A program made the position numbers and the translations under genes. From contig CP185379.1 in assembly GCA_049177215.1 (NCBI GenBank), positions 2,232,001 to 2,296,000 on the forward strand: a stretch of DNA of 64,000 nt, in the 5' to 3' direction. Shown piece after piece: positions 16,391 through 24,133 of the stretch. The stretch is from Pollutiaquabacter aromativorans (GTDB lineage: Bacteria; Bacteroidota; Bacteroidia; AKYH767-A; 2013-40CM-41-45). Position 1 is the first letter of the stretch. Each line of letters begins with the position of its first letter. The notes beneath the pieces were generated by a model that searched no databases, was not told the origin of the DNA, and worked only from the letters and a program-made list of their open reading frames with translations.

Positions 16391-17518
16391 TCAATCAATG
16401 AAGATCATGCCGGCTAGTTTACCGGCATTTTTACGGTTGGAGAAATCGCGATCCAAGACCGACTTCCGCAATTCCTGTTGGGTAGCCGCGTAGTCCTGTT
16501 GCAGTAGGCCGGCTACCGCATTCCGGAAATCGTCCGGATCATCTTTTATCACACACAATTGTTCCAGGCCTGTTCCGCTGACCATGGGTGTGTTGACGAG
16601 ACAATGACGACCGGTAAATAGTGCGGCGAGCAATTTGAGCTTGATGCCCGTCGACTGAAAAGTAGGCAGGACGTTGACCTGGGCCTCCCGGACAAGCCGA
16701 TAGATCGTAGCCGGATCGGGGTCGGCCACCAGTCGGATGTGCGGCTTATCGCTGATCGTCTTTTTCAGTTCCGCTGAAGGACGGCTTCCGGCGATTACCA
16801 ATTGGAGACCGGGGTTTGCGAAAACTTCTTCCGCGAGCCATACCGCGGCCCGGTTGTTCTCGCCGATGCTCAGGTTACCATGATACAGCGCGAAGTCGCC
16901 ACGCCCGGGCAGCGCAGCCACTTCGTCGTGTGGATGAAACGCGGGCACACAGTCGACCCGTGCGTATCGTGTGGACAGTTCCAGTGCATCCGCAGGAGCG
17001 ATCGCGGCAATTGCATGGGCACGAGCGAGGACCGCTTCGTAGGATTTGAGTTTCTCCGCCTCCGCATTGAAATACCATCGCTTGAACGGGTTGCGTTCGA
17101 CCAGGGCGAGATGACGGTAGTAGTCGTGTTCGATGTTGTGCATGCGCACGACACGTCTCCTTGGCGCCAGGGCCGGCTCGTTCAGCAGCCAGGTCGTATG
17201 CAGGCCTTCGAACAGGATGGGGTATTCGTCTTGTTGCAAATCCGCCAGCAACTGATCGGATTGGCGACTCAGGACGATGTACGGGAATGTATGGAAGAGC
17301 AACGTCTTGTTGGTCCGGCGAGGATAGTACCGGACCGACGCACATAGATCATCCAACTCAGCGGCAGGCTGGCGCCCGTAGGTGAACGCGTGCAAGTGAA
17401 CGCGAACGCCCGCTTGCTGAAGTGCCCGGATCTTATGATAGATATCGATCACACCGCCGTAGTCGGCCGGGTACGGAACATCGAAGGCGATGATATGCAG
17501 GTGACGTTCAGCGGGCAT
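16391..17518 (-). CDS. Glycosyltransferase, family 4-like
   Basis: 375 residues from MPAERHLHIIAF. This start overlaps the upstream gene by 11 bp; a further in-frame start at 17533 would overlap it by 26 bp. The N-terminal Rossmann half begins HIIAFDVPYPADYGGVIDIY, as in GT4 enzymes whose G-G loop binds the acceptor side. The C-terminal half has FALYHGNLSIGENNRAAVWL and INVLPTFQSTGIKLKLLAAL, the latter in the place of the nucleotide-sugar binding E-x7-E region. It is cytoplasmic or membrane-associated and probably acts in surface-glycan synthesis with the neighbouring glycosyltransferase. Sugar and acceptor are unknown. Confidence 0.82.
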   Translation of the reverse strand: MPAERHLHIIAFDVPYPADYGGVIDIYHKIRALQQAGVRVHLHAFTYGRQPAAELDDLCASVRYYPRRTNKTLLFHTFPYIVLSRQSDQLLADLQQDEYPILFEGLHTTWLLNEPALAPRRRVVRMHNIEHDYYRHLALVERNPFKRWYFNAEAEKLKSYEAVLARAHAIAAIAPADALELSTRYARVDCVPAFHPHDEVAALPGRGDFALYHGNLSIGENNRAAVWLAEEVFANPGLQLVIAGSRPSAELKKTISDKPHIRLVADPDPATIYRLVREAQVNVLPTFQSTGIKLKLLAALFTGRHCLVNTPMVSGTGLEQLCVIKDDPDDFRNAVAGLLQQDYAATQQELRKSVLDRDFSNRKNAGKLAGMIFID

Positions 17519-18638
17519 GTTCGATAATATCAAGCAGGCGGGTCTTTTCCTGATCCCAGTTCAATTCGTCGGCGGCAAGTTGTGCATTTTCTTTCCAAGT
17601 CCTGATCCGTCCGGGATCCGAGAAGGTGTCGCGAATAAACCCTGCCAGAACTTCCGGCCGGAGATCGCTTACAATACCACCGACCCTATACTGTTCCACG
17701 ATGCGTTGAACTTCCGGAATCGACGTGGCGATGACCGGAATACCAGCCTGGATGTAATCGAAAAGTTTATTCGGCAGGGAGTAGCGGTAATTCAGGTTGG
17801 TGTCCTTATCGAGTGATAAGCCGACATCGGCCAGGCGCGTGATTGCACGTAATGTTTCGGGACGCTGACGGGGAAGGAACATGACCCGGTCAGACAGTCC
17901 CTTGCTGCTTACTTCTAACCGTAGTTGTTCGTACACATCACCACCGCCGACGAAGACCAGGAGAAAATCGTCGAGGAACTCCATGGCGCGTATCGCTTCC
18001 TCCGCTCCGCGGTCGACATTGATTCCGGTACCCTGGAAAACCAGCACCCGGCGATCCCCGGGCCATTGGAGGTCGGCACGCGTAAGTGCAGGAATTGCCT
18101 GAGCAGGGAGACGCAAGGGCACATTCCGGACGACCTTGAAATCGACGCCGTATTCTTTCCTGTAGATCGAAGCGATCGATTCGTTCACCGTATAGGCGTT
18201 TCTCAATTTCGGCAAAAGGAATCGTTCGATGCGTTTCCAGATATTCCGGGTACGAGGGCGATGCGTCAATTCCGGTACTTCGCAAAACAGTTCGTGGCTG
18301 TCGTACACGACCTTGCTTCCCTTGATGAAAGCTGCAAGCCAGACGGCCGGTAAGGTATCCAGATCATTCGCGAGGAGGATATCGGCCTTCTTCGTCAGTA
18401 AAAACAAGAAGAGCCGGAGATTGAACGCCGCATAGAACAGCGGACCTTTTTCCCACCACAGCCGAAAACGTCTGACCGCGTATGGACGCTGATCCAGGGG
18501 CAAGCTCGCCTTGCGTTGACGGCCAACCAGCAGCACCGGATACCCTGCTTCGTGCAGTGAAAGCGCCGCGCGATGGACCCGTTGGTCGGTGACCAGATCG
18601 CTGATGACAGCACTGATGATCCGGGGTTTTTCCGTCAT
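17508..18638 (-). CDS. Glycosyltransferase, family 4
   Basis: 376 residues from MTEKPRIISAVISDLVTDQR. An earlier TTG/ATG option at 18680 is less likely, as it precedes the conserved N-terminal strand. Features of GT4/GT-B enzymes are LLANDLDTLPAVWLAA, VVYDSHELFCEVPEL (about residues 110-125), VVRNVP, LVFQGTGINVDRGAEEAIRA and YSLPNKLFDYIQAGIPVIAT, which holds the donor-binding region. It transfers a sugar from an NDP-sugar, possibly for lipopolysaccharide or exopolysaccharide. It overlaps the next glycosyltransferase gene, so translation is probably coupled. Confidence 0.88.
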   Translation of the reverse strand: MTEKPRIISAVISDLVTDQRVHRAALSLHEAGYPVLLVGRQRKASLPLDQRPYAVRRFRLWWEKGPLFYAAFNLRLFLFLLTKKADILLANDLDTLPAVWLAAFIKGSKVVYDSHELFCEVPELTHRPRTRNIWKRIERFLLPKLRNAYTVNESIASIYRKEYGVDFKVVRNVPLRLPAQAIPALTRADLQWPGDRRVLVFQGTGINVDRGAEEAIRAMEFLDDFLLVFVGGGDVYEQLRLEVSSKGLSDRVMFLPRQRPETLRAITRLADVGLSLDKDTNLNYRYSLPNKLFDYIQAGIPVIATSIPEVQRIVEQYRVGGIVSDLRPEVLAGFIRDTFSDPGRIRTWKENAQLAADELNWDQEKTRLLDIIEHAR

Positions 18639-18747
18639 GGTGTCGCAAAGAACGGCAAGTGGTCCGATATTATTGGCCAATGACAGCAGGATTTCTTGGC
18701 CGGCACCGGGTATTCCGGTAGTTTTAATTCGTTCAACTTTGTGTGTT

Positions 18748-19185
18748 ATGAAGCGTCAAAGCTATTCCAATCATCGGCGGTTCGTCTGGTGGTTCCACTA
18801 CCTGCTCTTAGCCCTCTGCGTTTTGTTCTTTCTCGGAACCTCGGTGTATCTGTATCGGGTCGTTCGTCATGCTGCAGGCGACCTGCTGCTTGCATCGCTG
18901 ATGAGCCTGTTGAGTGTCGTGCTGCTCTTGTTCTATTATACTTTGCGGAAGTTTCCGCTGGGTGTACAGGACCGTATCATTCGAGCCGAAGAAAACTTCC
19001 GGCACTATCAGTTGACCGGACAGCACCTGGATCATCGCCTGCATCTTCGTCAGATCATCGCGCTTCGGTTCGCACCGGATGATGAGTTCGTCAACCTGTG
19101 CAAGGAGGCGATCGAACGGGAATTGAGCGAAACGGAAATCAAGAAAAAGATACGCCGCTGGCGGGGTGATTATCACCGGATTTGA
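18748..19185 (+). CDS. DUF6526-like membrane protein
   Basis: 145 residues from MKRQSYSNHRRFVWWFHYLL; longer in-frame starts (from 18589) overlap the divergent glycosyltransferase gene and are rejected. Two transmembrane helices (about residues 12-32 and 40-60) are followed by a soluble, helical, charged C-terminus (IRAEENFRHYQLTGQHLDHRL... to KKKIRRWRGDYHRI). The N-Y-x-N-H-R-R-F start, two helices and cytoplasmic helical tail agree with the DUF6526 family of Bacteroidota. Its function is unknown. It is divergent from the glycosyltransferases and followed by an imperfect palindrome (TTGAGTT-gatt-AACTCAA, 19185-19202). Confidence 0.75.
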   Translation: MKRQSYSNHRRFVWWFHYLLLALCVLFFLGTSVYLYRVVRHAAGDLLLASLMSLLSVVLLLFYYTLRKFPLGVQDRIIRAEENFRHYQLTGQHLDHRLHLRQIIALRFAPDDEFVNLCKEAIERELSETEIKKKIRRWRGDYHRI

Positions 19186-19343
19186 GTTGATTAACTCAAC
19201 CAGTCTAATTTTTGGTCCACAACCCGCTTTTTAGGCAATTTTCAAAGCTTACCTTGGATATTTCCGTGAAACTGCATGACTCTGGTCATTGTTATAGCTG
19301 GGTGTATTGAGTAAATTCGGAACCCAATAAATCAGCGAATTCC

Positions 19344-20297
19344 ATGATGCAAAGCATGACTGAACAGGAACGGGAACAGGCATTCCAAAATCGTATCGAC
19401 CAGGGAGAAATCATCGAACCGAAGGATTGGATGCCCGAGCGATTCAAGAAGCAGTTGATCCGGATGATGAGCCAGCACGCACACTCGGAAGTGGTCGGTA
19501 TGTTACCGGAAGGCAACTGGGTCACACGTGCTCCCAGTCTGCGGCGCAAGGCTGTACTCCTCGCCAAGATCCAGGACGAAGGTGGCCATGGCTTATACAT
19601 TTATTGCGGAACGGAAACACTCGGTGTTTCGCGTGAGCAGTTGGTCGATGAACTGCTGAGTGGAAAAGCGAAATATTCCAGCATCTTCAACTACCCGGCT
19701 CTTACCTGGGCGGATATGGGATCGATCGGCTGGCTGGTCGACGGCGCGGCCATCATGAACCAAACCGCCCTGGCCAAGTGTTCTTACGGCCCTTATGCGC
19801 GCGCGATGGTGCGTATCTGCAAAGAAGAGAACTTCCACCACAAGCAAGGCTATGAGATCCTGGCTACGCTGATGAAAGGAACACCGGAGCAACGTGCCAT
19901 GGCCCAGGAATCCGTCAATCGTTGGTGGTGGCCTTCGCTGATGATGTTCGGCCCGAGCGACAAGGATTCGCCCAACAGCGGTGAGCTGATGCGTTGGCGC
20001 GTGAAGCGTTATTCGAATGACGATCTGCGACAGCGATTCATCGACCGGACTGTTCCGCAAGCGGAGAACATCGGTCTGACCCTGCCTGATCCCGATCTGA
20101 AATGGAACGAAGCCCGTCAGCACTATGACTTCGGCACCATCAACTGGGAAGAATTCTACCAGGTCATCAGCGGACACGGTGTCTGCAACCGCGAGCGTCT
20201 GAAAGCGCGGGTGAAGGCCCACGAAGAAGGCCGCTGGGTCCGGGAAGCCGCGAACGCGTATGCCCGCAAGAAATCCGAAAAAGTACTGGCCGCCTGA
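19344..20297 (+). CDS. paaA: Phenylacetyl-CoA epoxidase subunit A
   Basis: 317 residues (E. coli 309). It is the catalytic diiron subunit of the ring-1,2-phenylacetyl-CoA epoxidase. Iron-ligand motifs are visible as KIQDEGGHGLYIY (E-x-x-H, about residues 76-88) and CKEENFHHKQGYE (E-x-x-H, about 155-167). ARAMVRICKEENFHH and NRWWWPSLMMFGPSD are near-invariant in PaaA. It attacks the aromatic ring of phenylacetyl-CoA with O2. It is first in the operon paaA-paaB-paaC-paaD-paaG, with short spacers (about 30-50 bp). Confidence 0.97.
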   Translation: MMQSMTEQEREQAFQNRIDQGEIIEPKDWMPERFKKQLIRMMSQHAHSEVVGMLPEGNWVTRAPSLRRKAVLLAKIQDEGGHGLYIYCGTETLGVSREQLVDELLSGKAKYSSIFNYPALTWADMGSIGWLVDGAAIMNQTALAKCSYGPYARAMVRICKEENFHHKQGYEILATLMKGTPEQRAMAQESVNRWWWPSLMMFGPSDKDSPNSGELMRWRVKRYSNDDLRQRFIDRTVPQAENIGLTLPDPDLKWNEARQHYDFGTINWEEFYQVISGHGVCNRERLKARVKAHEEGRWVREAANAYARKKSEKVLAA

Positions 20298-20328
20298 GCC
20301 AGATCGCCTACCAACCACACAACCTGAA

Positions 20329-20613
20329 ATGGAAAAAGATCATTGGCCGGTATGGGAAGTCTTCACCCAGAAAAAGTCCGGTTTGCCTTTTGAGCACGCA
20401 GGCAGCCTGCACGCTCCGGATAAAGAGATGGCGCTGATGAACGCCCGCGATGTGTACTCCCGCCGAAACGAAGCGACCTGTATCTGGGTGGTACCGGCGG
20501 AATCGATCACGTCGAGTACTCCGACTGATATGGGCCCCTTCTTCGATCCCTCGAACGACAAGGCCTATCGTCACCCGAATTTTTACAAAACACCCGGCGC
20601 CAGTTTCGACTGA
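20329..20613 (+). CDS. paaB: Phenylacetyl-CoA epoxidase subunit B
   Basis: 94 residues (E. coli 95). It starts MEKDHWPVWEVFTQKKSGLP and contains HAGSLHAPDKEMALMNARDV and the Arg-rich turn YSRRNEATCIWVV, all standard for PaaB. The longer frame upstream overlaps paaA and is not used. PaaB bridges the AC heterodimers in the epoxidase complex and has no catalytic site of its own. It lies 31 bp after paaA. Confidence 0.96.
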   Translation: MEKDHWPVWEVFTQKKSGLPFEHAGSLHAPDKEMALMNARDVYSRRNEATCIWVVPAESITSSTPTDMGPFFDPSNDKAYRHPNFYKTPGASFD

Positions 20614-20653
20614 TCGCTGAAAAACCGGTCGCCAGCTAACGGCGGCACTAGTC

Positions 20654-21412
20654 ATGACCAAACAAGAAGCGCTCTTCGAATATTGTCTTCGCATCGGTGA
20701 TACCGGCGTGGTGCTGGGTCAGCGTCTTGGCGAATGGTGCGGACACGGGCCCGTGCTCGAAGAAGATATCGCGATGACCAACATCGCGCTCGACCTCATC
20801 GGCCAGGCACGCGGCTTTCTCACCTACGCCGGCGAAGTGGAAGGCAAAGGACGGTCTGAAGACGATCTCGCCTACATGCGCTCCGACCGCGAGTACCGGA
20901 ATGTATTGCTGGCCGAGCAACCGAACGGCGATTTTGCCGTCACGATGATGCGTCAGTTCCTGATCAGCGCGTTTTATCATCACTTCTTCCAGGCTCTTAC
21001 CAAAAGCAAAGACAGCACGCTCGCCGCGCTCGGCGAGAAGAGCCTGAAAGAAGTCACGTATCACCTGCGTCACAGCCGTGACTGGATGCTCCGACTCGGC
21101 CAGGGTACCGAAGAAAGTCGGCGGCGCTTGCTTGCCGCGTTGGATGAACTCTGGACCTATACGGGCGATCTGTTCGATATGGATACCGTGGATGAACTCC
21201 TGGTGCGCGAAGGCATCGGGGTCGACCTGAAGTCCATTCGTCCGCTCTGGGAACATACCGTTCGGGAAACCTTTACCGAAGCGGAGATTCCTTACCCGGC
21301 TGATTCGTTCATGCAGCGCGGTTCGCGCGATGGCCGACATACCGAGCACCTGGGGCATCTCTTGTCCGAACTCCAGATCCTGCATCGTTCGATTCCGAAC
21401 GCGCAGTGGTGA
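20654..21412 (+). CDS. paaC: Phenylacetyl-CoA epoxidase subunit C
   Basis: 252 residues (E. coli 248). It is the structural partner of PaaA, with a ferritin-like four-helix fold but without the diiron ligands. Recognisable segments are LGEWCGHGPVLEEDIAMTNI, ALDLIGQARGFLTYAGEVEG, ISAFYHHFFQAL and VTYHLRHSRDWMLRLGQGTE. It stabilises PaaA and contributes to CoA binding. It lies 40 bp after paaB in the operon. Confidence 0.96.
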   Translation: MTKQEALFEYCLRIGDTGVVLGQRLGEWCGHGPVLEEDIAMTNIALDLIGQARGFLTYAGEVEGKGRSEDDLAYMRSDREYRNVLLAEQPNGDFAVTMMRQFLISAFYHHFFQALTKSKDSTLAALGEKSLKEVTYHLRHSRDWMLRLGQGTEESRRRLLAALDELWTYTGDLFDMDTVDELLVREGIGVDLKSIRPLWEHTVRETFTEAEIPYPADSFMQRGSRDGRHTEHLGHLLSELQILHRSIPNAQW

Positions 21413-21459
21413 GTAGCCGGCGAGTCCTTGTTTCCTACTGAGTCAATTTGTTTTCAACG

Positions 21460-21945
21460 ATGGTCACCACCGATCAGGTTTGGCGAATCCTGGAAGAGAT
21501 TCCGGACCCCGAGATCCCGGTCATCAGCATTGTGGACCTCGGTATCGCACGGGAAGTCAACATCCACGATACCGGTGTGGAAATCTGCATCACCCCTACC
21601 TATAGCGGTTGTCCGGCCATGCACGCGATTGAGAACGATATCGTGCGCAAACTGACGGAAGAAGGTATCCCGAACGTCCGTGTGCGCATGGTCTATTCTC
21701 CCGTCTGGACCACCGACTGGATCACCGATGCGGCCAAAGAGCGCCTCCGGCAATACGGTATAGCGCCTCCGGAGAAAAGCACTACCAACAAAGGCGCCTT
21801 GCTGGGCAAAACGCGAGAAGTCGCTTGTCCGCGCTGTGGCGCTAAACAGACCAGCCTGGTGAGCGAATTCGGCTCGACAGCCTGTAAAGCGCTTTACCGC
21901 TGCGAAGTCTGCAAAGAACCGTTTGATCATTTCAAGTGTCATTGA
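21460..21945 (+). CDS. paaD: Phenylacetate catabolism Fe-S assembly factor PaaD
   Basis: 161 residues from ATG 21460. The N-terminal DUF59/MIP18-like domain has EIPDPEIPVISIVDLGIARE and ITPTYSGCPAMHAIE, with the conserved cysteine. The C-terminal zinc-ribbon-like part has paired cysteines (CPRCGAKQ, then YRCEVCKEPFDHFKCH). PaaD is thought to mature the Fe-S cluster of the PaaE reductase. Notably, paaE is not found next to it here. Confidence 0.95.
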   Translation: MVTTDQVWRILEEIPDPEIPVISIVDLGIAREVNIHDTGVEICITPTYSGCPAMHAIENDIVRKLTEEGIPNVRVRMVYSPVWTTDWITDAAKERLRQYGIAPPEKSTTNKGALLGKTREVACPRCGAKQTSLVSEFGSTACKALYRCEVCKEPFDHFKCH

Positions 21946-21980
21946 TCGAATCCGGTCAATGATTCCTACCTTCTCCTCCC

Positions 21981-22769
21981 ATGACTGAACAACACCCGCT
22001 TGTCATCACCGAACTCCGTGGTTCGGTCTTGTGCATCACCTTTAATCGACCCGACAAATTCAACAGCTTCAACCGGCAGTTGGCGCTGGAGCTTCAGGCG
22101 GCGCTGGACCGTGCGGCGAACGAAGCGAATATCCGCGCCGTTTACATGACGGGGAACGGCAAAGCGTTTTGTGCCGGACAGGACCTATCGGAAGCGATCG
22201 CGCCTGACGGACCGGGGATCCAGCGCATTGTCCGCGAGCACTACAATCCGGTGATCCGGAAGATCCGGAGCCTGGAGAAGCCGGTGATCTGTGCCGTGAA
22301 CGGCGTAGCGGCAGGCGCGGGTGCCAACATAGCGTTGGCATGCGATATCGTGATCGCAGGAAAGAGCGCCTCGTTCATTCAGGCGTTCAGCAAGATCGGA
22401 CTGGTACCGGACAGCGGCGGCACGTTCACCTTACCACGACTGATCGGCTGGCAACGTGCCTCCGCACTGATGATGACGGGCGACAAAGTCGGAGCAGACG
22501 ACGCCCTGGCGATGGGCATGGTGTACAAAGTATGCGAAGACGAAGCGTTGACAACAACCGCTTTCGGAATCGCCGAGACCTTGTCGCGCATGCCGACGAA
22601 AGGAATCGGACTGACGAAGCGGCTGTTGAACCAGTCGTTCGACAACAACCTGGAGCAGCAGTTGGCCGCGGAAGAAACGGAACAAGCGGCAGCCGGAACC
22701 ACCTACGATTACCAGGAAGGTGTACAGGCATTCCTGGAAAAACGAAAGCCGGAGTTCCGGGGCTCATGA
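21981..22769 (+). CDS. paaG: 1,2-epoxyphenylacetyl-CoA isomerase
   Basis: 262 residues, identical in length to E. coli PaaG. A crotonase fold with oxyanion-hole segments KAFCAGQDLSEA and VNGVAAGAGANIALACD. The catalytic aspartate is in GLVPDSGGTFTLPRLIG (D144), which distinguishes PaaG from glutamate-using hydratases. It converts ring-1,2-epoxyphenylacetyl-CoA to oxepin-CoA, the substrate of PaaZ. It is last in the paa operon and followed by a bidirectional terminator. Confidence 0.93.
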   Translation: MTEQHPLVITELRGSVLCITFNRPDKFNSFNRQLALELQAALDRAANEANIRAVYMTGNGKAFCAGQDLSEAIAPDGPGIQRIVREHYNPVIRKIRSLEKPVICAVNGVAAGAGANIALACDIVIAGKSASFIQAFSKIGLVPDSGGTFTLPRLIGWQRASALMMTGDKVGADDALAMGMVYKVCEDEALTTTAFGIAETLSRMPTKGIGLTKRLLNQSFDNNLEQQLAAEETEQAAAGTTYDYQEGVQAFLEKRKPEFRGS

Positions 22770-22784
22770 CCCGGATCAAGTCAT

Positions 22785-22815
22785 AAAAAAACCCGCTCGA
22801 TGAGCGGGTTTTTTC
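22785..22815. terminator. Bidirectional terminator between paaG and HU
   Basis: Stem aaaaaacccgctc / gagcgggtttttt with a 3-nt loop and a T-run on both strands, between convergent genes. Confidence 0.92.
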
Positions 22816-22833
22816 ATTTCGTAGAACTGAAAA

Positions 22834-23106
22834 TCACTTCAGCTTCGAGGACAGTTCTGCACCGGCCTTGAACTTAGCGACTTTCTTAGCAGCGATCTTG
22901 ATCGGTTTGCCGGTCTGCGGGTTACGGCCGTTACGGGCAGCACGCTTAGACACGGAGAAGGTACCGAAACCCACGAGGGCAACGCGGTCACCTTTCTTCA
23001 GGGTCTTGGTGGTCACAGTCATGAAAGCTTCGAGCGCACGGGATGCGTCGGCCTTCGTAATCTTGGCTTCGCCAGAGATGGCTTCGATCAGTTCAGCTTT
23101 GTTCAT
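22834..23106 (-). CDS. hup: HU family DNA-binding protein
   Basis: 90 residues, the standard HU length. MNKAELIEAISGEAKITKAD opens the helical dimerisation part, GFGTFSVSKRAARNGRNPQT the beta-arm with the G-R-N-P motif and intercalating Pro, and IKIAAKKVAKFKAGAELSSK the end. It bends and compacts DNA without sequence specificity. It is monocistronic, convergent with paaG, and preceded by an AT-rich region of about 170 bp before the LOG gene on the same strand. It is the only recognisable DNA-binding protein of a regulatory kind in the window. Confidence 0.96.
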   Translation of the reverse strand: MNKAELIEAISGEAKITKADASRALEAFMTVTTKTLKKGDRVALVGFGTFSVSKRAARNGRNPQTGKPIKIAAKKVAKFKAGAELSSKLK

Positions 23107-23277
23107 TGTTGTTGGTTTTAGTGATGACGTAAAAGTAACTTCAACTCAAGCGCTTACGACAGTTATAAACACAAATGTTGATAAATACATTCATTTGTTG
23201 AAAACTTAACACGCGAATCCGCCACCAGTGCGGCTTGTCGAAGCAGGAGCGTTTGCAGGTCGCGCCAGCAGTACGAT

Positions 23278-24045
23278 TCAGCGAATACGAAAACGACGTT
23301 CACCGAAAAACCGGAATGCGCGTGGTCGTCGGAAACGACTCAGACCGAATTCATCGATGGCGTGTTTGCGGATGTGTGCCAGCGCTTGTCCGGGTTCATC
23401 GGTAACGATGAGGTGCTCGAGATCTTTTTGCGCAGCGGTGCCTTCGCGTACCATCTGGTGCAACAGGTCGAGCAGCGGTTTCCAATAATCCTTGCCCATC
23501 AGCACCACCGGGAAGTCGGAGATCTTTCCGGTTTGTATGAGTGTCAGCGTCTCGAAGAATTCGTCCATCGTACCGAAACCGCCAGGCATTACGACGAACG
23601 CGTAGGAGTATTTCAGCAACAGCACCTTGCGAACGAAGAAATGATGCAGCGTGACGGTACGGTCGAGGTAGGCGTTGGGCTTTTGTTCTTTCGGCAAATG
23701 GATATTGCAGCCTACGCTGAAGCCACCGGCATCCTTGGCACCGCGATTGGCCGCTTCCATGATACCGGGTCCTCCGCCGGTCATGACCGTGAATCCCATC
23801 CGGCTAAGCGCATGTCCCATCTCCCGGGCCAGCAGGTAGTGCGGATGGTCTTCCTGAAAGCGGGCTGAGCCGAAGACCGTCACACAAGGCGGCAGGAAAT
23901 GCAACGCGCGGAAGCCGCGGATGAACTCCCGTACAACGCCCAGGGTGAAACCCAATTCCCGCCAGCGGGAGTGTGGTCCCTGCACGAAGTAACGCTCCGC
24001 GTCGCGTCGGTGATTGCCGTTCTTTCCCGGGTGTTGTTTGGCCAT
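23278..24045 (-). CDS. LOG family (TIGR00730) nucleotide phosphoribohydrolase
   Basis: 255 residues. A Rossmann-like fold with VTVFGSARF (55-63), TGGGPGIMEAANRGAKDAGG (89-108) and PGGFGTMDE (154-162), the P-G-G-x-G-T-x-x-E signature of LOG/cytokinin-activating phosphoribohydrolases. Members hydrolyse AMP or other nucleoside 5'-monophosphates to base plus ribose phosphate. The bacterial role is often unclear. The N-terminus has a charged extension (QHPGKNGNHRRDAERYF). It is divergent from dnaX, whose start lies about 90 bp away. Confidence 0.88.
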   Translation of the reverse strand: MAKQHPGKNGNHRRDAERYFVQGPHSRWRELGFTLGVVREFIRGFRALHFLPPCVTVFGSARFQEDHPHYLLAREMGHALSRMGFTVMTGGGPGIMEAANRGAKDAGGFSVGCNIHLPKEQKPNAYLDRTVTLHHFFVRKVLLLKYSYAFVVMPGGFGTMDEFFETLTLIQTGKISDFPVVLMGKDYWKPLLDLLHQMVREGTAAQKDLEHLIVTDEPGQALAHIRKHAIDEFGLSRFRRPRAFRFFGERRFRIR

Positions 24046-24119
24046 AAACGCCTGTTAGAATCATCAAATATCGACTTAGTTCCCGATCCCTGAAACTCCG
24101 GGAATGGCCGGACAAATCG

Positions 24120-24127
24120 TATCTTTG
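24120..24127 (+). promoter_or_regulatory. Possible -7 box for dnaX
   Basis: TATCTTTG matches TAnnTTTG 6 bp before the ATG at 24134. If it is used, the dnaX mRNA would be almost leaderless. No clear -33 TTG was found. Confidence 0.45.
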
Positions 24128-24133
24128 GAACCT

